The notes below the pieces were generated by a model. That model worked only from the letters and a program-made list of their open reading frames with translations. It was not told the DNA's origin and did no database searches. Made by a program: the position numbers and the translations under genes. DNA of 63,523 nt from Thiobacillus sp. (GTDB lineage: Bacteria > Pseudomonadota > Gammaproteobacteria > Burkholderiales > Thiobacillaceae), in the NCBI GenBank assembly GCA_019459055.1, contig JAIBEI010000039.1, forward strand, positions 1-63,523. The letters are read 5' to 3'. Below are positions 18,129 to 26,652 of the stretch, piece by piece. Numbering within the stretch: position 1 is the stretch's first letter; each line of letters opens with the position of its first letter.

Positions 18129-20452
18129 GCTTGTCCTTGTTCATGACGAGGCGCGTTCGGCGAGAAATCCGCAAGTGCCGCCTTCACCTCCGCAGCGACC
18201 GCCGGCCAATCGCCGATCCTGGGCTGGCGGAACAGGCGCGCCGTCGGATACCAGGGGCTGTCGGTGCGATCAAGCAGCCACCGGAAATCGGCAATGTACT
18301 GCAACATGATCCAGACCGGCCGTCCCAATGCGCCAGCCGCGTGGGCGATGGACGTATCGACGGTGATGACCAGGTCGAGTTCGGCCATCAGCGCGGCCGT
18401 CTCGGCATAATCTGTCTGCTCGTCTCCCCAATCGAGGATGGGCGTTTGCATCGTCCGCAGTTCCTCGCGCCCAGCCCCGAGTTGCAGGTTGATCCAGGCC
18501 ACATCGGGCAGATCGAACAAACCGGCGAGCGCGTGCAGGGAACAGGAACGATTGCGGTCATCCACGTTGGTGGGGCTGCCCGCCCAGGCCAGACCGACGC
18601 GCAGCCGCGCCGGAATCGCGTCCAGGCGTTGCCGCCAATAGGCGCGCCGGTCGGGTGGCACCGCCAGATAAGGCACGTCGGCGGGAACCGCGTCCAGCGA
18701 ACGGGTGCCGCACAGGCGCGGCAGGCTCAACAAGTGACTGTAGTAATCGGATGCGGGTATGACCGCTTCGCCGGTGTATACCTCCGACAGGCCATCTACA
18801 TTGCGCAGCAGCCCGGCCACGTGCGCCTGGCGCACATACAGGTCAACCCTGGCCCCCTGATCGGCGAGCGGCCTGACATAGCGAATGAATTGCAAGGTAT
18901 CGCCGATACCCTGTTCGGCGAGCAGCAGCAGGCTCTTTCCCGCCAACGCCTCGCCCTGCCAGGGGCGTGGGGTACCTGCCATCGGCGGCAATTGATAGCC
19001 AGCGGCGTATTCCGGGCACCGCATGCGCGATTCATACTCCGCCCAGCCCAGCGCATAATCGCCCCGCGTCAGCAGCACCAGCGCCCGGCTGAAGCGCGCC
19101 TGCGTCAGACTGGCCTCCAGCGCCAGGGCGCGATTGAAGGCCTCCAGCGCTTCATCGAGATGACCGAGCTTGTGCTGATCAAGGCCGAGATTGCTCCAGG
19201 CCGGGGCATAGGCCGGATGCAGGTTCAGCGCCTTGCGATACTCGGCCACAGCCTCTTCCAGGCGGCCTTGCGCGCGCAGGCACAGGCCGAGGTTGTTGAA
19301 GAAGTCCGGCACGTCATCCCGTTTCGCCAGGGCGGCGCGTATCCGTCGTTCCCCTTCGCTCGGCCGCCCTTCCTGCATGTCGAGCACGCCCAGATAATGT
19401 TCCGCCATCACATTGGTGCCCAGCGCCAGCACGGCTTCGTAATCTTTCCGCGCGGCGGCCAGGCGGCCAGCCTGATGGTGGGCCATGGCTTGCCTTAACA
19501 AAGCCTCCGCGGGATTCGTTGGCGGAACCGTAGTCATGCCTTGCGCGGCGCCGTCCTGACCGCAGCAATGCTTGTAGCGCTTCCCGCTGCCGCATGGGCA
19601 AGGGGCGTTGCGACTCACCGGCGCGGCCGGGGGCTTGGCAGCCGGACCGTTCAGCGCGCCCAGCATCTCGGCGCATTTGGCATCGGAAGGAAAGGCGCGC
19701 AGGCGTTGTTCCAACAAGGTACGGGCCGAATCAAGTCGCTTCAGATCGATGAAATTTTTCGTCAGTGACAGGAATTGAATCGAACCCAATACCGATCTCG
19801 GCAACATCGCGACAAAGTCGGCCACTTCCGCATCGTCGAGAAACAGCCACATATTGAACAGCCCATGAAACCCCAGCGGTATGCTCTGCGGATAGGTCGT
19901 TTCGAATGAGAAACGGTCCGCCACCTCGGGAGGCGCGAAACGCATGCCATAGCGCGATTCCAGCATCGGCCGGAAATGCCGGCAGATCATCTCGTCCTCG
20001 GGCTCAAAACGATCTATCGCGGGATCCTGAAGCGCTTCCAGCAGACGTCTCGACCGTAGCGAAAAACCGCCATTGCCGACGCAATGTGCATCCTTGTGGA
20101 ACCCCCAGCGGGCGCCGATGTAGTCATGATCGAGAAAATCATCACGCCAGGCTTCTGGATTGACCACGTAGCCATCCCACTGGATCAGCAGCACATGCTC
20201 GGTTTCGACGTGCCGGAGCAGGTCCTTCATGACGAAATGCGAATACGCGGCACGTCCTGCCAGGGGGGCGATGGCGACATGGCGGGCGCCGCCGGTGTCG
20301 GCCCCGGAATCGGAGATGAACAGGGCATCGGCGAAATCCATCGCCGCCAGCGACAAGCGCATCGCCCTCGCCGCAAGCGCGTGGGTCTGGGTGTCGATCA
20401 CGCAAATTGTGGTGGTGGCGGCTCTCAAAGCCGAACGATCGGGCATGGGCAT
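18125..20452 (-). CDS. DUF5672 / SEC-C / TPR / GT9-like fusion
   Basis: 775 residues. Residues 1-240 look like the DUF5672 putative glycosyltransferase domain (HVLLIQWDGYVVNPEAW, DYIGARWGFHKDAHCVGNGG FSLRS). A SEC-C motif follows at about 280 (CPCGSGKRYKHCCG), then TPR repeats at about 310-470 (the one beginning AEYRKALNLHPAYAPAWSNL is typical). The C-terminal 280 residues are a GT9/heptosyltransferase-like GT-B domain (GIGDTLQFIRYVRPLADQG, VGLAWAGSPTNVDDRN, DLVITVDTSIAHAAGALGRP). Probably two sugar-transfer activities on a TPR scaffold. The gene is coupled to the DUF4254 gene downstream. Confidence 0.8.
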   Translation of the reverse strand: MPMPDRSALRAATTTICVIDTQTHALAARAMRLSLAAMDFADALFISDSGADTGGARHVAIAPLAGRAAYSHFVMKDLLRHVETEHVLLIQWDGYVVNPEAWRDDFLDHDYIGARWGFHKDAHCVGNGGFSLRSRRLLEALQDPAIDRFEPEDEMICRHFRPMLESRYGMRFAPPEVADRFSFETTYPQSIPLGFHGLFNMWLFLDDAEVADFVAMLPRSVLGSIQFLSLTKNFIDLKRLDSARTLLEQRLRAFPSDAKCAEMLGALNGPAAKPPAAPVSRNAPCPCGSGKRYKHCCGQDGAAQGMTTVPPTNPAEALLRQAMAHHQAGRLAAARKDYEAVLALGTNVMAEHYLGVLDMQEGRPSEGERRIRAALAKRDDVPDFFNNLGLCLRAQGRLEEAVAEYRKALNLHPAYAPAWSNLGLDQHKLGHLDEALEAFNRALALEASLTQARFSRALVLLTRGDYALGWAEYESRMRCPEYAAGYQLPPMAGTPRPWQGEALAGKSLLLLAEQGIGDTLQFIRYVRPLADQGARVDLYVRQAHVAGLLRNVDGLSEVYTGEAVIPASDYYSHLLSLPRLCGTRSLDAVPADVPYLAVPPDRRAYWRQRLDAIPARLRVGLAWAGSPTNVDDRNRSCSLHALAGLFDLPDVAWINLQLGAGREELRTMQTPILDWGDEQTDYAETAALMAELDLVITVDTSIAHAAGALGRPVWIMLQYIADFRWLLDRTDSPWYPTARLFRQPRIGDWPAVAAEVKAALADFSPNAPRHEQGQA

Positions 20453-20501
20453 GGCGAATGGCGTAAGGGTTGAATCTACGGCGCTTTGCGGCTGCGCGTT
20501 C

Positions 20502-22289
20502 TCAATAGAATCGCCACGGCGAACCCATCCCCGGCACGGCGCTTCCCAATCCGTTTGCCGCGACGGGATTGATACGGCGTAAGGTGGCTTCGGTCTTTTG
20601 CCGAAACACCTGGACGATCCTGTCCATTTCCGGATCGCTAGCGATCCTACGGGACGATTCGAGCGCGGCGGTCAAAAGCTGGATGGACTCGCCAGGATCC
20701 GACGCGGTGTCTGCGAGCAGCCGGCCCTGGAAAGCGGCCAGATTGCAGTCGAAGAAGTTTGTTGGGGCTTTCAGGCCGCCCTTCATTTCACCCTGGGTGG
20801 AGACGACACCGAGCCGGACCGCGAGATAGGGATGCAGCGCGCCGGCAAGCGCGCGCACGGTCGCGGGGTCTTTTCGAACAGCCAGGGCCGCGCCGATTTC
20901 CTCAAAAACGGTATACACCTCGGCCGCCACCAATTTTTTGAATCCAAGATCCAAAAGGGGGGCGGCATCCTGGCTTTTTCCTATGGTCGAAATCAAATCC
21001 ACCGAGGACTGGACGTCTCCCGTTTGCAGGCCGCAGCATGCGTGAAGCAGCCGCATCACCCAGACCAGGCTGCCAGCCTCGATGCAATAGGCAAAACCGA
21101 GCCGATCGAGCATGGCCAGAGCAAGTTTGTACGCGGCTTCGTAATGAACGGTCGAGGCGTCGACCTGGCCGAGGGCGATGCGATGGATGTTGCCCTTGAG
21201 GTAAAAATAGTTGGGCAGAAAGAATGGATGGCGATCTGAAAAGCTCTTCGCATCGTGCCATTCGTTCAACTGCGCCAGGCATAACTTGGGTTGTATGGCG
21301 GCGGGGCCGAATGTGGCCTCCAGGTCACGGTCCAGCCGTTGCGACCACTTTAGCGCTTCCGGCCAGCGGCCGGCGTTGGCGAGATCCCGGATCAAGCGGT
21401 ACAGGACGCCGTTCGCGGTGGGGGTGCCGGGAGGAAGGGTGTCCGCGCGTTGTTCGAGGTAGCGCAGGTATTCGCTCCTCACCAGAGCATTCTCCCGTTT
21501 CGCCATCGGCTTGCGCGAAGCATACGCAACCAGGCGGGAACCATGCTCCTCCACCACGGCATACGCGAACCCGGCCTGGAGAAGGATTTTTTTCAGCGCC
21601 TCGGCATGCAGCAGGAAACCGTGGAACCCAGGCGAAAGCGAGGCCAGAACCGTGGCCGGATCGTTTCCTTCACGGATATACGCCGCGTTCGGCGTGGTCA
21701 GCGCGAGCACGCCATCGGGCGCTACATAGCATCCAAGCAGGGCAGCGAATGCGGTGGGATCGGGCACATGCTCGATCACTTCCGATGCGTAGACGATATC
21801 GAACGACGCATGGGCGATATCCGGCATGTTCTGCAGATAATCGAACCGGATCGGAACCTGCAGGATTTCGCTGCCTTTGCGGCCATAACTGGATACTTCA
21901 ACGCCCAAAGCCTCGCCGCGCTGCGAGCGCCAAAGATCGACGGTAAAACCGAAGCCGCAGCCCACATCAAGCAGGCTGGGCGAACTCTTGCCGGTCTCGA
22001 TCGTGCCGACCGGCCAGTACATTTCCCAGATTCCGCCGACCACCTCGACATAGGATCGGTAGATGTCAACGCCGGCATGGAGCAGGTCGCCGAAGTCGGC
22101 GATATCGGGCGGATCGGCGAATAGCGTGCCGCATGAGGGACAGTTGAAAAAACGTATCGGTGTACGGTCTGCCATGTGCAAGGTGGCGAGCAACGGGCGA
22201 AGAACGGCTTGATGGCCGCAGGCCGGACAGGTCGCGGGCTGCTCCGCTTCGGGAGACCATTCAATGTCAGTCGGCGAAATGGGGGGCAT
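20502..22289 (-). CDS. zinc-ribbon class I methyltransferase with helical C-terminal domain
   Basis: About 595 residues. An N-terminal zinc ribbon (CPACGHQAVLRPL and FNCPSCGTLFADPP) precedes a Methyltransf_23-type SAM domain: LLDVGCGFGFTVDLWRSQ is motif I and DIVYASEVIEHVPDPTAFA is motif IV. Residues from about 280 on are helical and TPR-like, with no assigned function. Such zinc-ribbon methyltransferases modify sugars or lipid-linked glycans in surface-polysaccharide loci. The ATG at 22289 lies 4 bp after the upstream stop; a TTG one codon before is the only longer alternative nearby. Confidence 0.8.
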   Translation of the reverse strand: MPPISPTDIEWSPEAEQPATCPACGHQAVLRPLLATLHMADRTPIRFFNCPSCGTLFADPPDIADFGDLLHAGVDIYRSYVEVVGGIWEMYWPVGTIETGKSSPSLLDVGCGFGFTVDLWRSQRGEALGVEVSSYGRKGSEILQVPIRFDYLQNMPDIAHASFDIVYASEVIEHVPDPTAFAALLGCYVAPDGVLALTTPNAAYIREGNDPATVLASLSPGFHGFLLHAEALKKILLQAGFAYAVVEEHGSRLVAYASRKPMAKRENALVRSEYLRYLEQRADTLPPGTPTANGVLYRLIRDLANAGRWPEALKWSQRLDRDLEATFGPAAIQPKLCLAQLNEWHDAKSFSDRHPFFLPNYFYLKGNIHRIALGQVDASTVHYEAAYKLALAMLDRLGFAYCIEAGSLVWVMRLLHACCGLQTGDVQSSVDLISTIGKSQDAAPLLDLGFKKLVAAEVYTVFEEIGAALAVRKDPATVRALAGALHPYLAVRLGVVSTQGEMKGGLKAPTNFFDCNLAAFQGRLLADTASDPGESIQLLTAALESSRRIASDPEMDRIVQVFRQKTEATLRRINPVAANGLGSAVPGMGSPWRFY

Positions 22290-22293
22290 CAAT

Positions 22294-25200
22294 TCAAGGG
22301 TTCTCCAGATTACGTTCGATGGCGGCGATCTCGAACAGCGGATCGGATGCGCTCAGGTTGGAATTGTAGGTTGGATCGTGCTCGAACAACTCCGGCCAGA
22401 TGGCGGAAAGCCTTGCCGCGTCGTCGTCGAGTATCGGGTCATCCATCGGTACCACCGGTTGCAGGAAAGGCTGGTAGGGAACCCAGACGTTGCGCAAGCC
22501 GGCCGTATGGAAGCGCAGGGAAAGCTCCAGATCGAGATGACGGGCGACAACCGGTGTGTTCCATCCTTCCAGCCGCGCGAGTTTGCCGATATCGAACACC
22601 AGGCAAGGCCCCTGCAGGGCGGTGAAGTTCTGGGCCAGACACGCCCGGCCAATCTGGCCGCGTGTCGTCGTGCTCATATTGCGATAGGGATAAGCAAGCC
22701 TGCCGCCAGGCATCAGCAATGTGCCGGCATAGGCGATACGTTGATCCTGCGTCACCGCCTTGACCCCCACCAGGCCGGTATGGGCGAGTTGGGCACGGGC
22801 GGCAAGCTCGATGAAGCTGTCCGGGTGGGGAGGCAACGCGCCGTAGCGGAGCAGAAAAACCACGCCGGAGCCGATGCGCGCCAGCAAGGCCGCCACTGCC
22901 GGCGCAGTATCGCCGGATGGATCGATATGCAGCCATTCCCAGGGCGGAAGATTCATGCGCGCAAGCGCGTCGGCGAAAGCGCCATCAAGCGGCGCTGGGG
23001 CGAGCAGCAGGATGCGAGTGGGTTGCGGCCGGCAACGGGAGACAACGGTGCCGAGCCACTGCAGGGGCGCCCCTGGCGCGGAGCCAAGATCGAAAACGAA
23101 TATCCATGGCGTCGCGGGGGAAGGCGCGAGACGGGTGCCCCAATGAGCCAGATTTTCCGGGTGGAAAAGGGTGGCGGCCAGTCCGAGCCGCGAGAGGTGT
23201 TCCTCAATCGACTTTTTCTGCGCGGCGATCACGTAGGGCTTTTCGCCCGTCGCCAGCGCGGTCGAGCCCTGAATGGCCCGCCAGTGATACAGCACGCGGG
23301 GGATATGGCGTATCCGGTCCGGGTCGGTCCGGTCGCAGATGCGCAACGCCAGATCCCAGTCCTGGGCGCCCTCGAAGCCTGTACGGAACCCGCCGATCTC
23401 GCGCACACTTTTGGTACGAAAGACGCCAAGGTGGCTGATGCAGTTTTGCGCGCGCAGCAGCTCGGGGTTGTAGGCCGCCTTGAAATAGGGACTCGTGCGT
23501 ACGCCGAATTCGTCGATCTTGTCTTCATCCGAGTAGATCAGCTCCGCATCGGAATGGGCATCGATCTCGGCCGCGACCCAGGCCAGCGCATCGGGGGCAA
23601 GCACGTCGTCGTGATCGAGCAAGGCGAAAAATTCCCCGTGCGCAAGTTCCAGTGCGCTGTTTGAGGACGCGGAAATATGGCCGTTTTCCGGCCGGAAGCT
23701 TAGCCGGATACGCGCATCCCGGCGGGCGTATTCTTCCAGCACCGCACGCACGTGGGGCACGGTGGAAGCATCGTCGGCGATGCACAGTTCCCAATGCGTC
23801 CAGGTTTGCGCAAGCACCGAGTCGATGCACTTGCGCAGCCAGATTTCAGGCGTGTTGTACGTGGGCAGCAGGATGGAGATCGGCGACGTCGCCGTCGATG
23901 GTTCGATCCCAGCGGGCTGGTCGTTTCTTGTGCGGAGCAGCCAATCGGAATAGTTTCTGGAACGAACCACCGGTCCCGGCGAAGACCACGCAAACAAGCG
24001 ATGTTCGGGGTCAAGAAGCATGGGCTTGAGGCCGAACACGCGCACCAGGCAGCATTCGACCTCGATGGCCGACAACAAGGCATGTTGCGTGATGGTGTTC
24101 GAATCGTGCAGGCGATATCGATACAAGGGCTGGTCGACGAACAGGGGGGGCAAGACCGTGGAGGCGGCCAAAACAAAATCCCAGTCGTGATTTCCCGTCA
24201 TCGCCCGCATGCCGCCGGTATGCGCCAGGAGATCGCGCCGGAAAACCAGGTTGCCGGTTGAAATGGCCGCATTGCCGGTGGCGAGGACCAGGGTGAACTC
24301 CGTCCCGTTCCGCGCCTGGCGAACGCGGTTCATCAAAGGCTGGAGCGCGTTGGCGAATGGATGCATGGCCGACACCGCCTCGCCATTGTCGTCGATCACC
24401 AGAACACCCGAAAAGCCCAGCAACGCCCCTCGCTCACGCATTGCCTGCACCATGATTTCCAGCCGTTGCGGAAGATAGGCATCGTCTGAATTCAGGATGG
24501 TCAGGATTTCGCCGCGAGCGACCGCAAGTCCGCGGTTGATGGCTTCGTGCGCCCCGCGGTTGGTTTGCAGCAGCACCCGCATGGGGCGGTGACAGGCGGC
24601 AAGAATCTCACGCAGCAGACTGGGCGAACCATCCTGGGAGCCGTCGTCGACCACGATCAGTTCGACATCCGGCCAGGTCTGCGCGATCACGGAATCGATC
24701 GCGCCGCGCAAATAGCGCGCGTGGTTGTAGGAAGGCAGGATCACCGAAACCGTGTCCGGCCCGGGTACCGCGCGTGTCCATGCCTCGTTTTCCAGCACCT
24801 CGGCATCCGCCAACACCGCATCCGGCTCGGGCAGCGTTTCAAACGGCCTGGGCAGCGAAAGTGCACCGCCGATGCCAGCACGTATGGCATTCGCGGTTGT
24901 TGCGAACACTGGCGTCGTTTCGGGCGAAGCCAATAGTGAACTCAATCCGGAAAGGAACAGGATGCGCTCGCCCTCGGGAGCCCGAAGCCGGGTTTTCGGG
25001 ATGGCGAAATTCAGCCATGCCGAGAGCGCGGCCGGACTGGCGCCCGTCGTTGGCAAGGGGCGGCCGATGCCATCCACATCGATCGATTCCAATCCACTGG
25101 GTACGGCTTCCAGCAGGCGATAGGCCGGCTTGGCCGACTGCAGGCGCTGGCGAGCAAGCGCCCGGTAGTGAAAGGGCGGAATGTAATCGCGGACCGAGGG

Positions 25201-25761
25201 CATCGCGTCGGGCAGATCAGGCCGGTTTTCAGCGCGGCAACCCAGAGGCGGCAACGAAATCGCGGCGTCGAAGCCATACAGCCTGGGATCGCCCTGCCAG
25301 CGGAAGTGGACCGCGGCGAGCGCGATCTCGCCGATACCGCAGGCCCGCGCCTGCGCTCTCCAGACGGACGCGCAGGCGCCCGGATCGGCAAACGCATCGA
25401 GCTGGAATACCGCGAAGAGCGGGCGCCCGCCCAGGCGAATCGGATTGTCCGCGAGACTCCACAACAAGCGCTCGAACAGCGGCAAAGTCTGCTCCGGCGT
25501 GAAACCATCCGCCCGGGCGCCCGAGAGCGGCGGCACACGCCAGCAAACCATCTGCCTGGCCGTGCCCCAGGGGCGCATCATGGGAATCGGCGTGTCGGGA
25601 TGCCAGTCGACCAAGTGGCACAGCCCGCCCAGCGCAAGTTCGCGCATGCGCGCATCGACCGAGCCGGCATCCGGAGGGCTGTCTGAAACCAGCGCATGAT
25701 CCACGATACCGACGAGGTGAATCGTGTCGATGGCGGCCATGGCGTTGCAGCGATCGGTCAT
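22294..25761 (-). CDS. WbsX-like / GT2 / GT2 fusion glycosyltransferase
   Basis: About 1155 residues. The first ~270 resemble the WbsX family in reduced form (IRLGGRPLFAVFQLDAF, YGFDAAISLPP, LSAWLNFAIPKT). A GT2 domain follows at about 350-600 (VSVILPSYNHARYLRGAIDS, LIVVDDGSQDGSPSLL, LTILNSDDAYLPQRL). A second, rhamnosyltransferase-type GT2 lies at about 630-880 (PISILLPTYNTPEIWLRKCI, LCIADDASTVPHVRAVLEEY, FALLDHDDVLAPDAL) and a ~250-residue tail also has GT-like traits. It probably adds consecutive residues of the repeat unit. ATG 25761 overlaps the TGA of the upstream SEC-C gene (ATGA), which decides the start. Confidence 0.8.
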   Translation of the reverse strand: MTDRCNAMAAIDTIHLVGIVDHALVSDSPPDAGSVDARMRELALGGLCHLVDWHPDTPIPMMRPWGTARQMVCWRVPPLSGARADGFTPEQTLPLFERLLWSLADNPIRLGGRPLFAVFQLDAFADPGACASVWRAQARACGIGEIALAAVHFRWQGDPRLYGFDAAISLPPLGCRAENRPDLPDAMPSVRDYIPPFHYRALARQRLQSAKPAYRLLEAVPSGLESIDVDGIGRPLPTTGASPAALSAWLNFAIPKTRLRAPEGERILFLSGLSSLLASPETTPVFATTANAIRAGIGGALSLPRPFETLPEPDAVLADAEVLENEAWTRAVPGPDTVSVILPSYNHARYLRGAIDSVIAQTWPDVELIVVDDGSQDGSPSLLREILAACHRPMRVLLQTNRGAHEAINRGLAVARGEILTILNSDDAYLPQRLEIMVQAMRERGALLGFSGVLVIDDNGEAVSAMHPFANALQPLMNRVRQARNGTEFTLVLATGNAAISTGNLVFRRDLLAHTGGMRAMTGNHDWDFVLAASTVLPPLFVDQPLYRYRLHDSNTITQHALLSAIEVECCLVRVFGLKPMLLDPEHRLFAWSSPGPVVRSRNYSDWLLRTRNDQPAGIEPSTATSPISILLPTYNTPEIWLRKCIDSVLAQTWTHWELCIADDASTVPHVRAVLEEYARRDARIRLSFRPENGHISASSNSALELAHGEFFALLDHDDVLAPDALAWVAAEIDAHSDAELIYSDEDKIDEFGVRTSPYFKAAYNPELLRAQNCISHLGVFRTKSVREIGGFRTGFEGAQDWDLALRICDRTDPDRIRHIPRVLYHWRAIQGSTALATGEKPYVIAAQKKSIEEHLSRLGLAATLFHPENLAHWGTRLAPSPATPWIFVFDLGSAPGAPLQWLGTVVSRCRPQPTRILLLAPAPLDGAFADALARMNLPPWEWLHIDPSGDTAPAVAALLARIGSGVVFLLRYGALPPHPDSFIELAARAQLAHTGLVGVKAVTQDQRIAYAGTLLMPGGRLAYPYRNMSTTTRGQIGRACLAQNFTALQGPCLVFDIGKLARLEGWNTPVVARHLDLELSLRFHTAGLRNVWVPYQPFLQPVVPMDDPILDDDAARLSAIWPELFEHDPTYNSNLSASDPLFEIAAIERNLENP

Positions 25762-26633
25762 GATTGAAGCGCGTCGGCCAAAACGACGCCCGGCAGCTTG
25801 CAGCGGGTTCGCAGCGTCTCGCTCGCAAACCACAAGGACAAAGGGCGGTCGCTGGCGGAATTCAGGGCCTCGATACGATCGGCAATTTCACAATAGGCAG
25901 GGGCGTCGCACAGCAGCGTGATGTGCTGGAAACGTTCCGGCACGATCCGCTCCGGCAGCCTGAAATGCGTACCGACCACGACCCAATGCCCCCCCGCCAG
26001 CGAATCGTCCAGGCGGCGCAACTCCGGCCCTGTAGCCGGGGCGCCGTCTTCGCCACCGCCATACCACCATATCGAATCCCGATAGCCCGCCGCAATCTCT
26101 CGCAATAGCGGCAGACACGGCGCGAGCGTGTCGCGCATCCCATCCGGATCGAACAGGAAATTCACCGTCAGGTCGGATGGGAGTCGGGGCGGAACGCCGC
26201 GACAGCGATCGGCCAGGTGCGGCAGCATATATTTGCAGAATTCGTTTTCGACTTCGAATTCCCGTGTGACGAGGTCGAGATTGAATCGCGCGGCTTGCGA
26301 CTCCGGCGCCAATTTCAGCGCGGCGCGCAACAATGCGTCGGCACGCACGTATTGCTTGCGCTGATAGGCCACCACGCCCTGCATGTGCAGTGCGTCGAAA
26401 TTGAGCGGATGCAATGCCAGGGCGCGGCCATACAGCCGATCGGCCTCCTCGAGATCGCCAGCGACCTGCTGCCGCAACGCCTGTTGCATCAGGTCCGAAA
26501 ACGGGTCGGCTGGTTGCGGCGCCGGCCTGGACAAGACTTGTTCCGGCGCGGCCAGGCCAACAACCCCGCAGCAATGCTTGAACCGCTTGCCGCTGCCGCA
26601 GGGGCAGGGCTGGTTACGCGACACATTATTCAT
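25758..26633 (-). CDS. SEC-C / TPR protein with unknown C-terminal domain
   Basis: About 291 residues. It begins MNNVSRNQPCPCGSGKRFKH, a SEC-C zinc motif at the extreme N-terminus, then TPR units (DRLYGRALALHPLNFDALHM, VRADALLRAALKLAPESQAA). The last ~170 residues (IWWYGGGEDGAPATG, HWVVVGTHFRLPERIVPERF) have no recognised family but sit where a glycosyltransferase sits in the other two SEC-C proteins of this locus. The ATG at 26633, 19 bp after the upstream stop, was chosen because the SEC-C motif normally lies at a terminus. Confidence 0.7.
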   Translation of the reverse strand: MNNVSRNQPCPCGSGKRFKHCCGVVGLAAPEQVLSRPAPQPADPFSDLMQQALRQQVAGDLEEADRLYGRALALHPLNFDALHMQGVVAYQRKQYVRADALLRAALKLAPESQAARFNLDLVTREFEVENEFCKYMLPHLADRCRGVPPRLPSDLTVNFLFDPDGMRDTLAPCLPLLREIAAGYRDSIWWYGGGEDGAPATGPELRRLDDSLAGGHWVVVGTHFRLPERIVPERFQHITLLCDAPAYCEIADRIEALNSASDRPLSLWFASETLRTRCKLPGVVLADALQS

Positions 26634-26652
26634 TGATTGTCTGATACTCAGG

